Origin: Luteimonas rhizosphaerae
Lineage (GTDB): Bacteria; Pseudomonadota; Gammaproteobacteria; Xanthomonadales; Xanthomonadaceae
Assembly: GCF_002849595.1 (NCBI RefSeq)
Contig: NZ_NRQR01000008.1
Location: forward strand, 186,001-250,000
Length of the DNA: 64,000 nt
Direction: 5' to 3'
In this document: positions 20,535-36,087 of the stretch, in pieces
Position numbering within the stretch: the stretch's first letter is position 1
Layout of the letters: each line of letters starts with the position of its first letter
Made by a program: the position numbers and the translations under genes
The notes under the pieces: model-generated
Databases searched by the model: none
The model's input: the letters and a program-made list of their open reading frames with translations, nothing else
What the model was told of the DNA's origin: nothing

Positions 20535-20906
20535 GCCGGCGCGCCGGGACAGGCGACCGCGCGGCGTCGCGGTCTCTGGAATCGGCATGCACGTCGACGG
20601 TCGGGTCCGACTGCCACGACGGAGGAGGCGCGCCTGACGCCGTCCCGATGCAGCGACGGCGCGCGCCGCTGCGGTCTGCCGTCCAACGCCCGAACCCCCG
20701 CCGCACCATGCCAGCCAGTCGCCTCCCGGTGGCCGGCAGCCGGCGCCAGCGCTCGTTATACTGGCCGCTTGCCCCTGTCGGCAGCGGGCGAACGCCAGTG
20801 GATTCAAGCACTTGGCGCCAGCGCGGGCCGTGCAGGGCGTGATCTTCCCGTCCCATTCCATACGGCGGCCGCTCCGGCGGACGTCATCAAGGCACCCCGA
20901 CGCCGC
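20535..20906. other. Intergenic region before smc with hairpin and -10 candidate
   Basis: 372 bp without a supportable gene. A perfect 7-bp stem GACCGCG/CGCGGTC with a 6-base loop lies at 20555-20574, just after the ATPase stop, without a clear T-tract. A TATACT -10 candidate at 20757-20762 would start transcription near 20769 and give smc a leader of about 138 bases. No convincing -35 box is seen. Confidence 0.45.
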
Positions 20907-23900
20907 ATGCGCCTGTCCACGATCAAGCTCGCCGGTTTCAAATCCTTCGTCGATCCAACCACGCTGCACCTGCCGACCAACATGACCGGCGTGGTGGGGC
21001 CGAACGGCTGCGGCAAGTCGAACATCATTGACGCGGTGCGCTGGGTGATGGGCGAATCCTCGGCCAGCCGCCTGCGTGGCGACTCGCTGACCGACGTGAT
21101 CTTCGCCGGTTCCACCGCGCGCAAGCCGGTGTCGCAGGCGATGGTCGAGCTGGTGTTCGACAACTCCGATCACACGATCGCCGGCGAGTTCGCCGCGTTC
21201 AACGAGATTTCGGTCAAGCGCACGGTCAGCCGCGACGGACAGAGCGGTTACTACCTCAACGGCACCAAGTGCCGCCGCCGCGATATCACCGATCTGTTCC
21301 TCGGCACCGGTCTGGGCCCGCGCAGCTACTCGATCATCGAGCAGGGCATGATCAGCCAGATCATCGACGCGAAGCCCGAGGAGCTGCGCGTCTATCTCGA
21401 AGAAGCCGCCGGCATCTCCAAGTACAAGGAGCGCCGCAAGGAAACCGAGACCCGCATCCGCCACACCCGCGAGAACCTCGACCGTCTCGGCGACCTGCGC
21501 GAGGAGGTGGGCAAGCAGCTCGAGCACCTCAAGCGCCAGGCCCGCCAGGCCGAGCAGTACACCGCGATCCAGGGCGAGCGGAAGATCCGCGATGCCGAGT
21601 GGAAGGCGCTGGAATTCCGCACCCTCGACGCCCAGCTGCGCGCGCTGCGCGAAGGACTGTCCCAGGAAGAGACGCGGCTGCAGCAGCTGATCGCCGAGCA
21701 GCGCGAGGCCGAGCGCGAACTCGAGACCGGCCGCGAGCGCCGCGAGGACGCGTCCGCCGCGCTCAACCGCGCGCAGGCCGAGAGCTACGAAGTCAGCGGC
21801 ACGCTGGCGCGCATCGAGCAGCAGATCGCCCATCAGCGCGAACTCTCGTCGCGCCTGTTGAAGGCGCGCGACGAAGCGCAGGCGCAGCTGGCCGAGATCG
21901 GCGAGCACATCAGCAGCGACCAGGTGCGCCTCGATACGCTGCATGAAAGCGTCGCCGACGCCGAGCCGCAGCTCGCCCAGCTGCAGGACGACGATGCCGT
22001 GCGCCAGGACGCGCTGCGCGATGCCGAAATCGCGCTGACCGACTGGCAGACCCGCTGGGATGCGCACAACCGCGAGCAGAGCGAGGCCGCGCGCGCCGGC
22101 GACGTCGAGCGCACGCGCGTCGACTACCTCGACCGCCAGTCGCTGGAAGCCGACCGCCGCCGCGAGCAGCTCGTCGCCGAGCGCGCGGGCTTCGATCTCG
22201 ACGCGCTGGCCGAGGCCTTCGCCGACCTGCAGATCCGCCACGACGACCAGAAGGCCTCGCTCGACACGCTGACCGACGAGCTGGAGAGCCGCAAGGCCGC
22301 CGCCGTCGAAATGGAAGACGGCCAGCGCCGCGCACAGGAAGAGATCTCCGGCGTGCGCAAGCAGGCGCAGGAAGCCCGCGGCCGGCTGTCGTCGCTGGAA
22401 ACGCTGCAGAACGCCGCGCTGGGCCAGGAGCAGGGCGCCGCCGTGGAATGGCTGCGCCAGCGCGGGCTCGATTCCGCCGCGCGCGTCGGCGAGCGCCTGC
22501 AGGTCGAGGCAGGCTGGGAGAACGCGGTCGAAAGCGCGCTCGGCCAGCTGATCGAGGGCGTGCTGGTCGACGGCGACCACGTGCCGGCCGAGCTCGTCGA
22601 TGCGCTGGGCGAACTCGGCGAAAGCCGGCTCGCGCTGGTCTCGGCGACCGCGGCGCCGGCCGAGTTCGCGGCGACCTCGCTCGCCGCCAAGGTGCAGGGC
22701 CCGCTGGCGATCCGCCGGTTGCTGGCGCGGTTGCACGTCACCGACACCCTGGCCGAAGCGCGTGCGCTGCAGGCGACGCTCGGCGACGGCGATTCGGTGA
22801 TCACCCGCAGCGGCGAGCGCCTCGGCGCCGGCTGGGTGCGGGTCTCGCGCTCCGGCGCGGCCAAGCAGGGCGCGCTGCTGCGCGAGCGCGAGATCCAGAC
22901 CCTGCGCGAGCAGATCGCCACGCTGCAGGAACGCGAACACGCGCTGGAGCAGCAGATCGCCGCCGCGCGCGACCGCCTGCTCGCCGCCGAACAGCACCGC
23001 GAGGAAGCCCAGCGCGCGCTGTACCTGGCGCATCGCGGCGTGTCCGAACTCGCCGGCCAGGTGCAGAGCCAGCAGGGGCGCGTCGAGGCGGCGCGCAACC
23101 GCATCGCCAAGATCGATGCCGATCTCGCCCAGCTCGGCGAAACGCTCGACGGCGCTACCCAGCAGGCGCGCGAATCGCGCAGCCGGCTCGAGGATGCGGT
23201 CGGCCGCATGGCCGAGCTGGAAACCGCGCGCAATGTGCTGGAAAGCGAGCGTCACGGCCTCGTCGATGCCCGCGACGCCGCGCGCGCCGCGGCCCGCGCC
23301 TCGCGCGACGCGACCCATGCACTGGCGCTGGCGCTCGAATCGCAGCGTGCCCAGATCGCCTCGCTGACCCAGGCGCTCGCGCGGATGGGCGGCCAGCGCG
23401 GCCAGCTCGACACCCGGCTCGGCGAGCTGTCGGCGCAGCTGGCCGGTGGCGATTCGCCGGTCGATGCGCTGGAGCGCCAGCGCCAGGTCGCGCTGGAGGA
23501 ACGCGTCCGCACCGAACAGGCGCTGGCCGCCGCGCGCTCGGCGCTGGAAGGCATCGACAACGAACTGCGCAGCTTCGAACAGGTGCGCCAGCAGCGCGAC
23601 GCACAGGCGTTGACCCAGCGCGAGGCCATCGCCCAGCGCCGGCTCGACCAGCAGGCACTGGTGATCGCCGCCGACCAGTTGTCGGCCGCGGTCGTCGAGG
23701 CCGGCTTCGTCGTCGAGGACGTGCTCAACGGACTCGACGAATCCGCCAGTGCGCCGGCCTGGGAGAAGATCGTCACCGACTTCGACGCCAAGCTGCGCCG
23801 GCTCGAGCCGGTCAATCTCGCGGCGATTGCCGAACACGCCGAGGCCGCGCAGCGCAAGGACTACCTCGACGCGCAGGACACCGACCTGACGACCGCGCTG

Positions 23901-24419
23901 GACACCCTGGAGGAGGCGATCCGCAAGATCGACCGCGAGACCCGCGGCCGCTTCAAGGACACTTTCGACAAGGTCAACGCCGGCGTGCAGGCGCTGTACC
24001 CGCGCCTGTTCGGCGGTGGCCATGCGTATCTGGAACTGACCGGCGACGACCTGCTCGACACCGGCGTCGCGATCATGGCGCGTCCGCCGGGCAAGCGCGT
24101 GTCGAACATCTCGCTGCTGTCCGGCGGCGAGAAGGCGATGACGGCGGTCGCGCTGGTATTCGCGATCTTCCAGCTCAATCCCGCGCCGTTCTGCCTGCTC
24201 GACGAGGTCGACGCGCCGCTCGACGAAGCCAACGTCGGCCGCTTCACCGCGATGGTGCGCGAGATGAGCGAGCAGGTGCAGTTCCTGTTCGTCAGCCACA
24301 ACAAGGCGACGATGGAAGCCGCTTCCCAGCTCAGTGGCGTTACCATGCGCGAGCCGGGTGTCAGTCGACTGGTGTCCGTCGACCTTGCCGAAGCCGCGCG
24401 TCTGGCCGGCGCAGCCTGA
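20907..24419 (+). CDS. smc: Chromosome segregation protein SMC
   Basis: Condensin ATPase that organises and segregates the chromosome, 1170 aa. ATG 20907 is chosen because MRLSTIKLAGFKSFVD is the conserved SMC N-terminus; the open frame upstream back to 20769 is not family-like. Walker A GPNGCGKSNIIDAVRWVMGE lies at about residues 30-50. Two long coiled coils (about 170-500 and 670-1000) flank the hinge. The C-terminal head carries signature LLSGGEKAMTAVAL and Walker B CLLDEVDAPLDEANV. zipA begins 18 bp later, so the two probably share a transcript. Confidence 0.96.
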   Translation: MRLSTIKLAGFKSFVDPTTLHLPTNMTGVVGPNGCGKSNIIDAVRWVMGESSASRLRGDSLTDVIFAGSTARKPVSQAMVELVFDNSDHTIAGEFAAFNEISVKRTVSRDGQSGYYLNGTKCRRRDITDLFLGTGLGPRSYSIIEQGMISQIIDAKPEELRVYLEEAAGISKYKERRKETETRIRHTRENLDRLGDLREEVGKQLEHLKRQARQAEQYTAIQGERKIRDAEWKALEFRTLDAQLRALREGLSQEETRLQQLIAEQREAERELETGRERREDASAALNRAQAESYEVSGTLARIEQQIAHQRELSSRLLKARDEAQAQLAEIGEHISSDQVRLDTLHESVADAEPQLAQLQDDDAVRQDALRDAEIALTDWQTRWDAHNREQSEAARAGDVERTRVDYLDRQSLEADRRREQLVAERAGFDLDALAEAFADLQIRHDDQKASLDTLTDELESRKAAAVEMEDGQRRAQEEISGVRKQAQEARGRLSSLETLQNAALGQEQGAAVEWLRQRGLDSAARVGERLQVEAGWENAVESALGQLIEGVLVDGDHVPAELVDALGELGESRLALVSATAAPAEFAATSLAAKVQGPLAIRRLLARLHVTDTLAEARALQATLGDGDSVITRSGERLGAGWVRVSRSGAAKQGALLREREIQTLREQIATLQEREHALEQQIAAARDRLLAAEQHREEAQRALYLAHRGVSELAGQVQSQQGRVEAARNRIAKIDADLAQLGETLDGATQQARESRSRLEDAVGRMAELETARNVLESERHGLVDARDAARAAARASRDATHALALALESQRAQIASLTQALARMGGQRGQLDTRLGELSAQLAGGDSPVDALERQRQVALEERVRTEQALAAARSALEGIDNELRSFEQVRQQRDAQALTQREAIAQRRLDQQALVIAADQLSAAVVEAGFVVEDVLNGLDESASAPAWEKIVTDFDAKLRRLEPVNLAAIAEHAEAAQRKDYLDAQDTDLTTALDTLEEAIRKIDRETRGRFKDTFDKVNAGVQALYPRLFGGGHAYLELTGDDLLDTGVAIMARPPGKRVSNISLLSGGEKAMTAVALVFAIFQLNPAPFCLLDEVDAPLDEANVGRFTAMVREMSEQVQFLFVSHNKATMEAASQLSGVTMREPGVSRLVSVDLAEAARLAGAA

Positions 24420-24437
24420 GAACGGAGAACACAACGA

Positions 24438-25187
24438 ATGTCCGACGAGTGGATGTTGCGGATCGGAATCATCGTGGCCGGCGTGCTGCTGATGGGCGCG
24501 ATCTGGTATTTCGGCACGCGTCCGCGCAACGGCCAGGGCCGGCGCGTCGTCGCCGACGACCAGGACGCGCGGTTGGAGCCGACGCTCGGCGCGCAGCTCG
24601 AGCGCGACCTCGGGGATGACGGTGTGCCGCGCGAGGCCGGCGACGGCGAGACCGTGCAGGCCGAGATGGACCTGCTCGACCAGACGGTCGGCGCGGTGTC
24701 GCCCAACAGCGAACTGGGAAAGCGCAACACCGACGATTTCGACAAGATCATCACCCTCTACATCGCCGCGCGCGCCGGCAACGTCCTGCGCGGGCCGGAC
24801 ATCGTCGTCGCGGCCGAGAAGACCGGCCTGACTTACGGCCACATGAACGTGTTCCACCGGCTGGTCGACGGCCATCCGGAACGCGGCCCGATCTTCAGCG
24901 TCGCCAACATCCGCAGTCCCGGCAGTTTCGAGATGGCCGAGATCCAGACGCTGGAAACCCCGGCGATCGCGTTCTTCCTGACCCTGCCGGCGCCGGTCCG
25001 GGCCCTCGATGCCTGGGACGCGATGCTGCCGACCGCCGAGCGCATGGCGGAATTGCTCGACGGCGTGCTGCTCGACGAGCAGCGCAATGCGCTGGGCCGC
25101 CAGCGCGTCGCCGGCCTGCGCGACGAACTGCGCAGCTGGGACCGCGAGCACGACGTGCCGCCGGTGACCCGCAGCCCACGCTGGTAA
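24438..25187 (+). CDS. zipA: Cell division protein ZipA
   Basis: Membrane anchor of the FtsZ ring. The 249-aa protein has an N-terminal transmembrane helix (about 7-26, IGIIVAGVLLMGAIWYFG), a short charged linker (about 30-95) and the C-terminal FtsZ-binding ZipA domain (about 105-235: ITLYIAARAGNVLRGPDI, LTYGHMNVFHR, FSVANIRSPGSF). The linker is shorter and less Pro/Gln-rich than in enterics. GGAG lies 12 bases before the ATG. It sits between smc and ligA, the usual gammaproteobacterial zipA-ligA neighbourhood, with a FosX-like gene inserted. Confidence 0.93.
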   Translation: MSDEWMLRIGIIVAGVLLMGAIWYFGTRPRNGQGRRVVADDQDARLEPTLGAQLERDLGDDGVPREAGDGETVQAEMDLLDQTVGAVSPNSELGKRNTDDFDKIITLYIAARAGNVLRGPDIVVAAEKTGLTYGHMNVFHRLVDGHPERGPIFSVANIRSPGSFEMAEIQTLETPAIAFFLTLPAPVRALDAWDAMLPTAERMAELLDGVLLDEQRNALGRQRVAGLRDELRSWDREHDVPPVTRSPRW

Positions 25188-25224
25188 GCGGGCTGCGGAC
25201 CCGCCGGCCTTGGGCTGGCGCGCC

Positions 25225-29283
<4,059 letters not shown>

Positions 29284-29364
29284 TTTTTCGCGCGGTTTCG
29301 GCGCTTCACCCGATTTCATCGTCGTCGTGCCCGCGAACGCCGGCATCCGTTTTGATCTGGATTC

Positions 29365-29403
29365 AGGCTTGGCTCTGGCTCTGGCTTGGCTCTGGCTCTG
29401 CTC
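29365..29403. repeat. Simple repeat, GGCTCT/GGCTTGGCTCT units
   Basis: Six to seven imperfect copies of GGCTCT or GGCTTG in tandem lie at the outer edge of the left arm of the palindromic element. Their reverse complement (AGAGCC/CAAGCC) matches the AAGCCA-type repeat at the outer edge of the right arm. Confidence 0.7.
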
Positions 29404-29411
29404 CAAGTTTT

Positions 29412-29609
29412 TGACTTGAATCGAGCCGTAAAGCGAGCCGAGCACCGGAGTCTGGCGTGGCCGAAGAGCAGCCCATGTCTGAGCGCAGCGAGTTTGGGCT
29501 GCGTGCCACGCCAGGCGAGGAGCACAGGGCACCGATGCGGCTTCACCGCATCGGGTCGCGTCCGGCGAAGGGACCTTTTGGTTCCTTTTGGGTCCATCCA
29601 AAAGGGACT
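29412..29609 (+). repeat. Structured repeat element, left copy (A)
   Basis: Non-coding element with four predicted hairpins. P1 CTGGCGTGGC (29452-29461)/GCCACGCCAG (29505-29514) encloses P2 GCAGCCCA (29468-29475)/TGGGCTGC (29495-29502). P3 is CCGATGCGG (29532-29540)/CCGCATCGG (29546-29554). P4 is CCTTTTGG (29584-29591)/CCAAAAGG (29598-29605). Single-stranded blocks (29418-29444 and 29556-29570) are identical to copy B, whereas P1, P3 and P4 differ in sequence but remain paired. That pattern indicates selection on structure, at RNA or single-stranded DNA level. Confidence 0.72.
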
Positions 29610-29743
29610 CGCACGCGCACCGGGCGAAAGCTCTGCACTTGCCTGCGCTTTTTAGCTCGTCGCCTCGACTTCGACGCGCCAAGCAAATAAGGAATCAACC
29701 GCAGGAGCGAAGATCAAGAACAGGGCTTCCGCGCTGTCGCGCG

Positions 29744-29940
29744 GCTTACTTTTGTCTTGGCAAAAGTAAGCGAAACCGTCTTCGCCGGACGCGATCCGCC
29801 GCGATACAGCCGCGGCGGTCCCCTGCGCTTCTCGGACGACGGGGCACGCAGCCCAAACTCGCTGCGCTCAGAGATGGGCTGCTCTTCGACCCCGTCGCCC
29901 TGCGATGCTCGGCTCGCTTTACGGCTCGATTCAGATCAAG
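29744..29940 (-). repeat. Structured repeat element, right copy (B), inverted
   Basis: Inverted copy of element A. Its hairpins, given on the plus strand: P4 GCTTACTTTTG (29744-29754)/CAAAAGTAAGC (29761-29771); P3 CCGCCGCG (29796-29803)/CGCGGCGG (29811-29818); P1 CGACGGGG (29837-29844)/CCCCGTCG (29890-29897); P2 29848-29855/29875-29882. The 45-base core at 29843-29887 matches the reverse complement of 29463-29507 at 44 positions. The block 29906-29932 is identical to the inverse of 29418-29444. P1, P3 and P4 have changed on both strands of each stem relative to A. Confidence 0.72.
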
Positions 29941-29944
29941 AGCT

Positions 29945-30039
29945 GGAAGCCAAAGCCCAAGCCAAAGCCAAAGCCAGAGGCCAGAAGCCAAAGCCAAAAA
30001 GCCAAAGCCAAAGCCGAAGCCGAAGCCGAAGCCGAAGCG
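29945..30039. repeat. Simple repeat, AAGCCA/GAAGCC units
   Basis: About fifteen imperfect tandem copies of AAGCCA, grading into a clean run of GAAGCC at 30012-30039. It mirrors the GGCTCT-type repeat at 29365-29403 on the other side of the palindrome. Read as protein it gives KPKPKP-like nonsense. Confidence 0.8.
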
Positions 30040-30262
30040 GGGCCAACATCAAAATGGATGACCAGCGCTACGCGCTGTTGAAGGGCGCATCCCGCTTTCG
30101 CAGGAATGACGGGTCTCGCAGACTCGTCGCACTCAGTGCCAACAGTGTTGACGGTGTAGGCAGCGCTGATCCTGCTGGCGGGCAGGGGCAGGGGCGGGAC
30201 GCGACGGTCGTCGCGAGAACTCGGCTTTCAACCCCACCAACAGCAAGCCAACATCCTCGATT

Positions 30263-30275
30263 TACAATGCCCCCA
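30263..30275 (+). promoter_or_regulatory. -10 element of mtnA, leaderless geometry
   Basis: TACAAT (30263-30268) ends 6 bases before ATG 30275, the same spacing as at ligA. There is no Shine-Dalgarno sequence, only CCCCC between the box and the start. The arrangement predicts an mRNA starting at the AUG. Confidence 0.55.
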
Positions 30276-31333
30276 TGAACACACCCCCCCTCGATTTCGA
30301 CCGCTACGACCACATCCGCCCGATCCTCTGGACCGGCGACACGCTCGATCTGCTCGACCAGCGCAAGCTGCCGTTCGTGGTCGAGCACGTGTCCTGCACC
30401 ACCAGCGACGAGGTCGCGCAGGCGATTCATGACCTGACCGTGCGCGGGGCGCCGGCGATCGGCATCGCGGCGGCGTGGGGCGCGGTGCTGGGCGCGCGCG
30501 ACATCGAGGCCGATGACGGCGAGGCGGCGCTGATGAAGCTCGAGCCGGCGCTGCAGCGGCTCAACGCCGCGCGGCCGACGGCGGTAAACCTCGCTTGGGC
30601 GCTCGCGCGCATGCGCCGCGTCCTCGGCGCTGCGGGTGGTGACTGGCGCGAGATGCTGGCGCGCGAAGCGCAGGCGATCGCCGACGAGGATCTGGCGGCG
30701 AATCGCCACATGGGCGCGCTCGGCGCGGCGCTGATCGACGAGGGGAGCGGGGTACTGACCCATTGCAATACCGGGTCGCTGGCGACGGCGGGCTTCGGCA
30801 CCGCGCTCGGCGTGATCCGGGCCGGCATGGCGCAGCAACGCATCGCGCGCGTATTCGCCGGCGAGACCCGGCCGTGGCTGCAGGGCGCGCGCCTGACGGT
30901 GTGGGAGCTGCAGCAGGACGGCATCGACGCGACGCTGATCGCCGACTCGGCGGCATCGCACCTGATGAAGGGTGGGCTGGTGCAGTGGGTCGTCGTCGGG
31001 GCGGACCGCATCTGCGCCAATGGCGACACCGCGAACAAGATCGGCACCTACCAACTGGCGATCGCCGCGCGCCATCACGGCGTCAAGTTCATGGTCGTCG
31101 CGCCGTCGTCAACCGTCGATATGGACACCGCGGACGGGTCGCAGATCGAGATCGAACAGCGCGATCCCGGCGAGCTGTTCGGCATCGGCGGCACCCGCAC
31201 CGTCGCCGACGGCATCCAGGCCTGGAACCCGGTGTTCGACGTGACGCCGGGCGAGCTGATCGACGCGATCGTCACCGAGCGTGGGGTCGTCGAGCAGCCG
31301 ACCACCGGGAAGATGCGGGCGCTGTTCGGCTGA
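30275..31333 (+). CDS. mtnA: S-methyl-5-thioribose-1-phosphate isomerase
   Basis: Isomerises methylthioribose 1-phosphate to methylthioribulose 1-phosphate in methionine salvage. The 352-aa protein shows the eIF2B-like family motifs [34 protein letters not shown] (catalytic Cys) and [19 protein letters not shown] (catalytic Asp), with C-terminal ITERGV-like [11 protein letters not shown]. The mtnA-gyrA order seen here is common in Xanthomonadaceae. No other salvage gene is in the window. Confidence 0.95.
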   Translation: MNTPPLDFDRYDHIRPILWTGDTLDLLDQRKLPFVVEHVSCTTSDEVAQAIHDLTVRGAPAIGIAAAWGAVLGARDIEADDGEAALMKLEPALQRLNAARPTAVNLAWALARMRRVLGAAGGDWREMLAREAQAIADEDLAANRHMGALGAALIDEGSGVLTHCNTGSLATAGFGTALGVIRAGMAQQRIARVFAGETRPWLQGARLTVWELQQDGIDATLIADSAASHLMKGGLVQWVVVGADRICANGDTANKIGTYQLAIAARHHGVKFMVVAPSSTVDMDTADGSQIEIEQRDPGELFGIGGTRTVADGIQAWNPVFDVTPGELIDAIVTERGVVEQPTTGKMRALFG

Positions 31334-31929
31334 CCGCACTGCGAGCACCGCGGGCGCGCATGCGCCAGCCCGTTGCGCGCGCCACCGCTGGCCACTCGCG
31401 GATTCGAGGCGCTCGCGATGAACGCTGCGGCGCGTCAGCGGTCGCCGTCTGGCGCGCGCCCTGGCGCCGCGCACGAACAGCGCGCGCGTGGCTGAGCCCG
31501 TGGTGCGACGTCGGCTGACGACGCAAACGCACCGGTGCCATCGACGGCAGGACCCGGGTACTTCCGCGACGCGTCGAGCGGTATCGCGGTTCCGTGTTCG
31601 ACCCATTGATCCCACGGATTCGCGGGCGAGACGCGAGCTGGACGGCGACATCCGGCGCGGCGTGCGGATGCCGGAATCCGCGTTCGCGGACCGCGATTTC
31701 GGCCTGCATGCCGCGCCGTAGTCCGAATGGCGTGCGAATCGACGCGGAAGTTGTGCCGAGCGCACGCTAAGTCCTTGTTTTTGCGCTGGAAAGGCTTGGT
31801 CGAACAAGGCGCGCGTGGTATCCTGCTCCGTCTTTTTCGATGCGTTGCGGGCGGTCGCCCGTGGCGTGTCAGCCCAACCGGCCAGACACGCCGCAACCGT
31901 TCCGCGTAGCCAGGATGCAAGCACCCTCG
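31334..31929. other. Intergenic region before gyrA
   Basis: 596 bp with no supportable gene; the frames here lack ribosome sites and family features. The only recognised element is the gyrA promoter near its right end (31796-31824), which leaves a leader of about 100 bases. Confidence 0.55.
31796..31824 (+). promoter_or_regulatory. gyrA promoter
   Basis: TTGGTC (31796-31801) is separated by 17 bp from TATCCT (31819-31824), a good sigma-70-type layout. TATCCT also occurs in the expected -10 position before zwf (19108-19113, minus strand), cbpA (36013-36018) and fumC (49483-49488). Confidence 0.55.
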
Positions 31930-34645
<2,716 letters not shown>

Positions 34646-34651
34646 GCACGA

Positions 34652-34675
34652 CGCGGGCGCGGTGACGCGCCCGCG
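34652..34675 (+). terminator. Strong hairpin after gyrA
   Basis: A perfect 10-bp stem CGCGGGCGCG/CGCGCCCGCG capped by the GNRA-type tetraloop GTGA lies 6 bases after the gyrA stop. There is no T-tract, so it may be a Rho-linked end or an mRNA-protecting hairpin rather than a classical terminator. Confidence 0.5.
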
Positions 34676-34818
34676 GGTGGTTCGATCGAGTGGACGCCGG
34701 CGGCACTGCGCCGCTCCGGCCGTTCCCGCGATGTCATGGCCTCGGGACCACGCCGCGTTGCGAACGCGGCGGCTGCCTGGCGCGACGACGTGCGCGCGCA
34801 GACGTCCGACCGGATGCG

Positions 34819-35298
34819 TCAGTCCAGGTGCGCCAGCACGTTGTCTGCGGTCGAGACCTTGAACTCGCCGGGCGCCTCGACGAAGAGCTGCTTGACCACG
34901 CCGTCATCCGCGTACAGGGCGAAGCGCTTGGCGCGCGTGCCCATGCCATAGGCGCTCGCATCCATCGCCAGGCCCAGCGCCTTGACGAACTCCGCGTTGC
35001 CGTCGGACACCATCAGCAGCCCGTCGGGCACCTGCTGGCTGTCGCCCCAGGCCTGCATGACGAAGGGATCGTTGACCGACAGGCAGATCACGTCGATGCC
35101 GCGCTTGCGGAACGCCTCGAACTGCGCGACGAAGCCGGGCAGGTGATGCTCCGAGCAGGTCGGGGTGAACGCGCCGGGCACCGCGAACAGCACGACCTGC
35201 TTGTTGGCGAACAGCGTCGGCGTGTCGATGACGCGCACGCCGTCGTGGATGTGTTTGAGGGCGACCTCGGGGATCGCGTCGCCGATCTGGATAGTCAT
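34819..35298 (-). CDS. Peroxiredoxin, Prx5 family
   Basis: Thiol peroxidase reducing hydroperoxides in the cytoplasm. Start 35298 gives 159 aa beginning [14 protein letters not shown], typical of the family; the open frame upstream is not family-like. The peroxidatic Cys48 lies in the motif [16 protein letters not shown], with Arg in [13 protein letters not shown] completing the site. Cys72 ([13 protein letters not shown]) is the only other cysteine, as in many Prx5 proteins. It is a stand-alone gene, convergent with gyrA and divergent from hsp20. Confidence 0.9.
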   Translation of the reverse strand: MTIQIGDAIPEVALKHIHDGVRVIDTPTLFANKQVVLFAVPGAFTPTCSEHHLPGFVAQFEAFRKRGIDVICLSVNDPFVMQAWGDSQQVPDGLLMVSDGNAEFVKALGLAMDASAYGMGTRAKRFALYADDGVVKQLFVEAPGEFKVSTADNVLAHLD

Positions 35299-35363
35299 GC
35301 GCAGGCACTCGGACGGGGGAAGTGAACGCAGTCTAGCCGGTCGTCCCGGACGCGGGCGGGTGG

Positions 35364-35391
35364 CTTGAAACGTCCGCGGGCGTTCCCAGAT
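35364..35391 (+). promoter_or_regulatory. Heat-shock (sigma-32-type) promoter of hsp20
   Basis: CTTGAAA (35364-35370), a 14-base spacer and CCCAGAT (35385-35391) match the RpoH consensus CTTGAAA-N13/14-CCCCAT at all but about one position. It is 49 bp before the Hsp20 start. Confidence 0.72.
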
Positions 35392-35439
35392 CGGGGACAT
35401 CGCGGCCGCAACGCGCCGCCCCCGTTACGGAGTCATCCC

Positions 35440-35946
35440 ATGCGACACGAACAGTTCCAGCCGCTCAACCGCCGCCAGCATCGCGACGCCCGCCGTGGCC
35501 TGCACGACGAGATGCGCGAATTCCTCGAACGTTTCGCCCAGGGCAGCGAGGCCCAGGACGCCTCGTCGGTCGTCACCAGCCAGTGGGTGCCGCGCGTCGA
35601 CATCCGCGAGGAGCGCGCGCGCTTCGTGATCCTCGCCGACCTGCCGGGGGTGGATCCGCAGGACGTGGAGATCTGGATGGACAAGGGCATCCTCAGCCTC
35701 AAGGGCGAGCGCCGCGCGTCGGCGGGCGAATCCGGCGACGACGCAAGCGAGGTGCGGTTCTCGCGGATCGAGCGCAGCGCCGGCCAGTTCCACCGCCGCT
35801 TCTCGCTGCCCGACAGCGCCGATGCCAACGCGGTCACCGCGACCGGCCACAACGGCGTGCTGGAAATCAGCATTCCCAAGCTGCCCGAGACCACGCCGCG
35901 GCGGATCGAGGTCGGCACCACGCAGGACCCGGCCACGCGCCAGTAA
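35440..35946 (+). CDS. Hsp20/alpha-crystallin small heat shock protein
   Basis: ATP-independent holdase that binds unfolding proteins. ATG 35440 (GGAG 10 bases upstream) gives 168 aa: a variable N-terminal arm (1-45), the alpha-crystallin domain (about 48-145: VPRVDIREERARFVILADLPG, GILSLKGER, GQFHRRFSLPDSAD, NGVLEISIPK) and a short C-terminal tail lacking a clear IxI motif except ISIPK. It is driven by a sigma-32-type promoter and followed 141 bp later by the DnaJ-type chaperone gene. Confidence 0.93.
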   Translation: MRHEQFQPLNRRQHRDARRGLHDEMREFLERFAQGSEAQDASSVVTSQWVPRVDIREERARFVILADLPGVDPQDVEIWMDKGILSLKGERRASAGESGDDASEVRFSRIERSAGQFHRRFSLPDSADANAVTATGHNGVLEISIPKLPETTPRRIEVGTTQDPATRQ

Positions 35947-36087
35947 GCGGCCACCCCGGCGCGCCACGCCCCGGCTTGGCGCCCGGATCACGACGGAAGC
36001 GGCGGCCTGCAGGTATCCTGCGGGCCGCTGCCGGTTCAGGCATCCCATTCGCACCGGCGCCGTCCACGCGCCGCATCGGACTTCAAG

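Larger units (their letters stand above)
29284..30274. other. 991-bp non-coding interval between epmA and mtnA
   Basis: No protein-coding gene is supported; short frames here are translations of repeated DNA. Nearly all of it is one palindromic composite (29325-30110) made of two inverted copies of a structured element with simple repeats at the outer edges, listed separately. The mtnA promoter lies at the right end. Confidence 0.75.

Noticed and set aside
29588..30061. Frames with KPKPKP or SEFGLRATPG peptides
   Set aside because: They are translations of the simple repeats and of the structured non-coding element; the same peptide appears in opposite orientation from the inverted copy, so it is not a protein family.
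31488..31721. Small ORF upstream of gyrA
   Set aside because: No ribosome site, no conserved feature and Arg/Thr-rich composition typical of random GC-rich frames.
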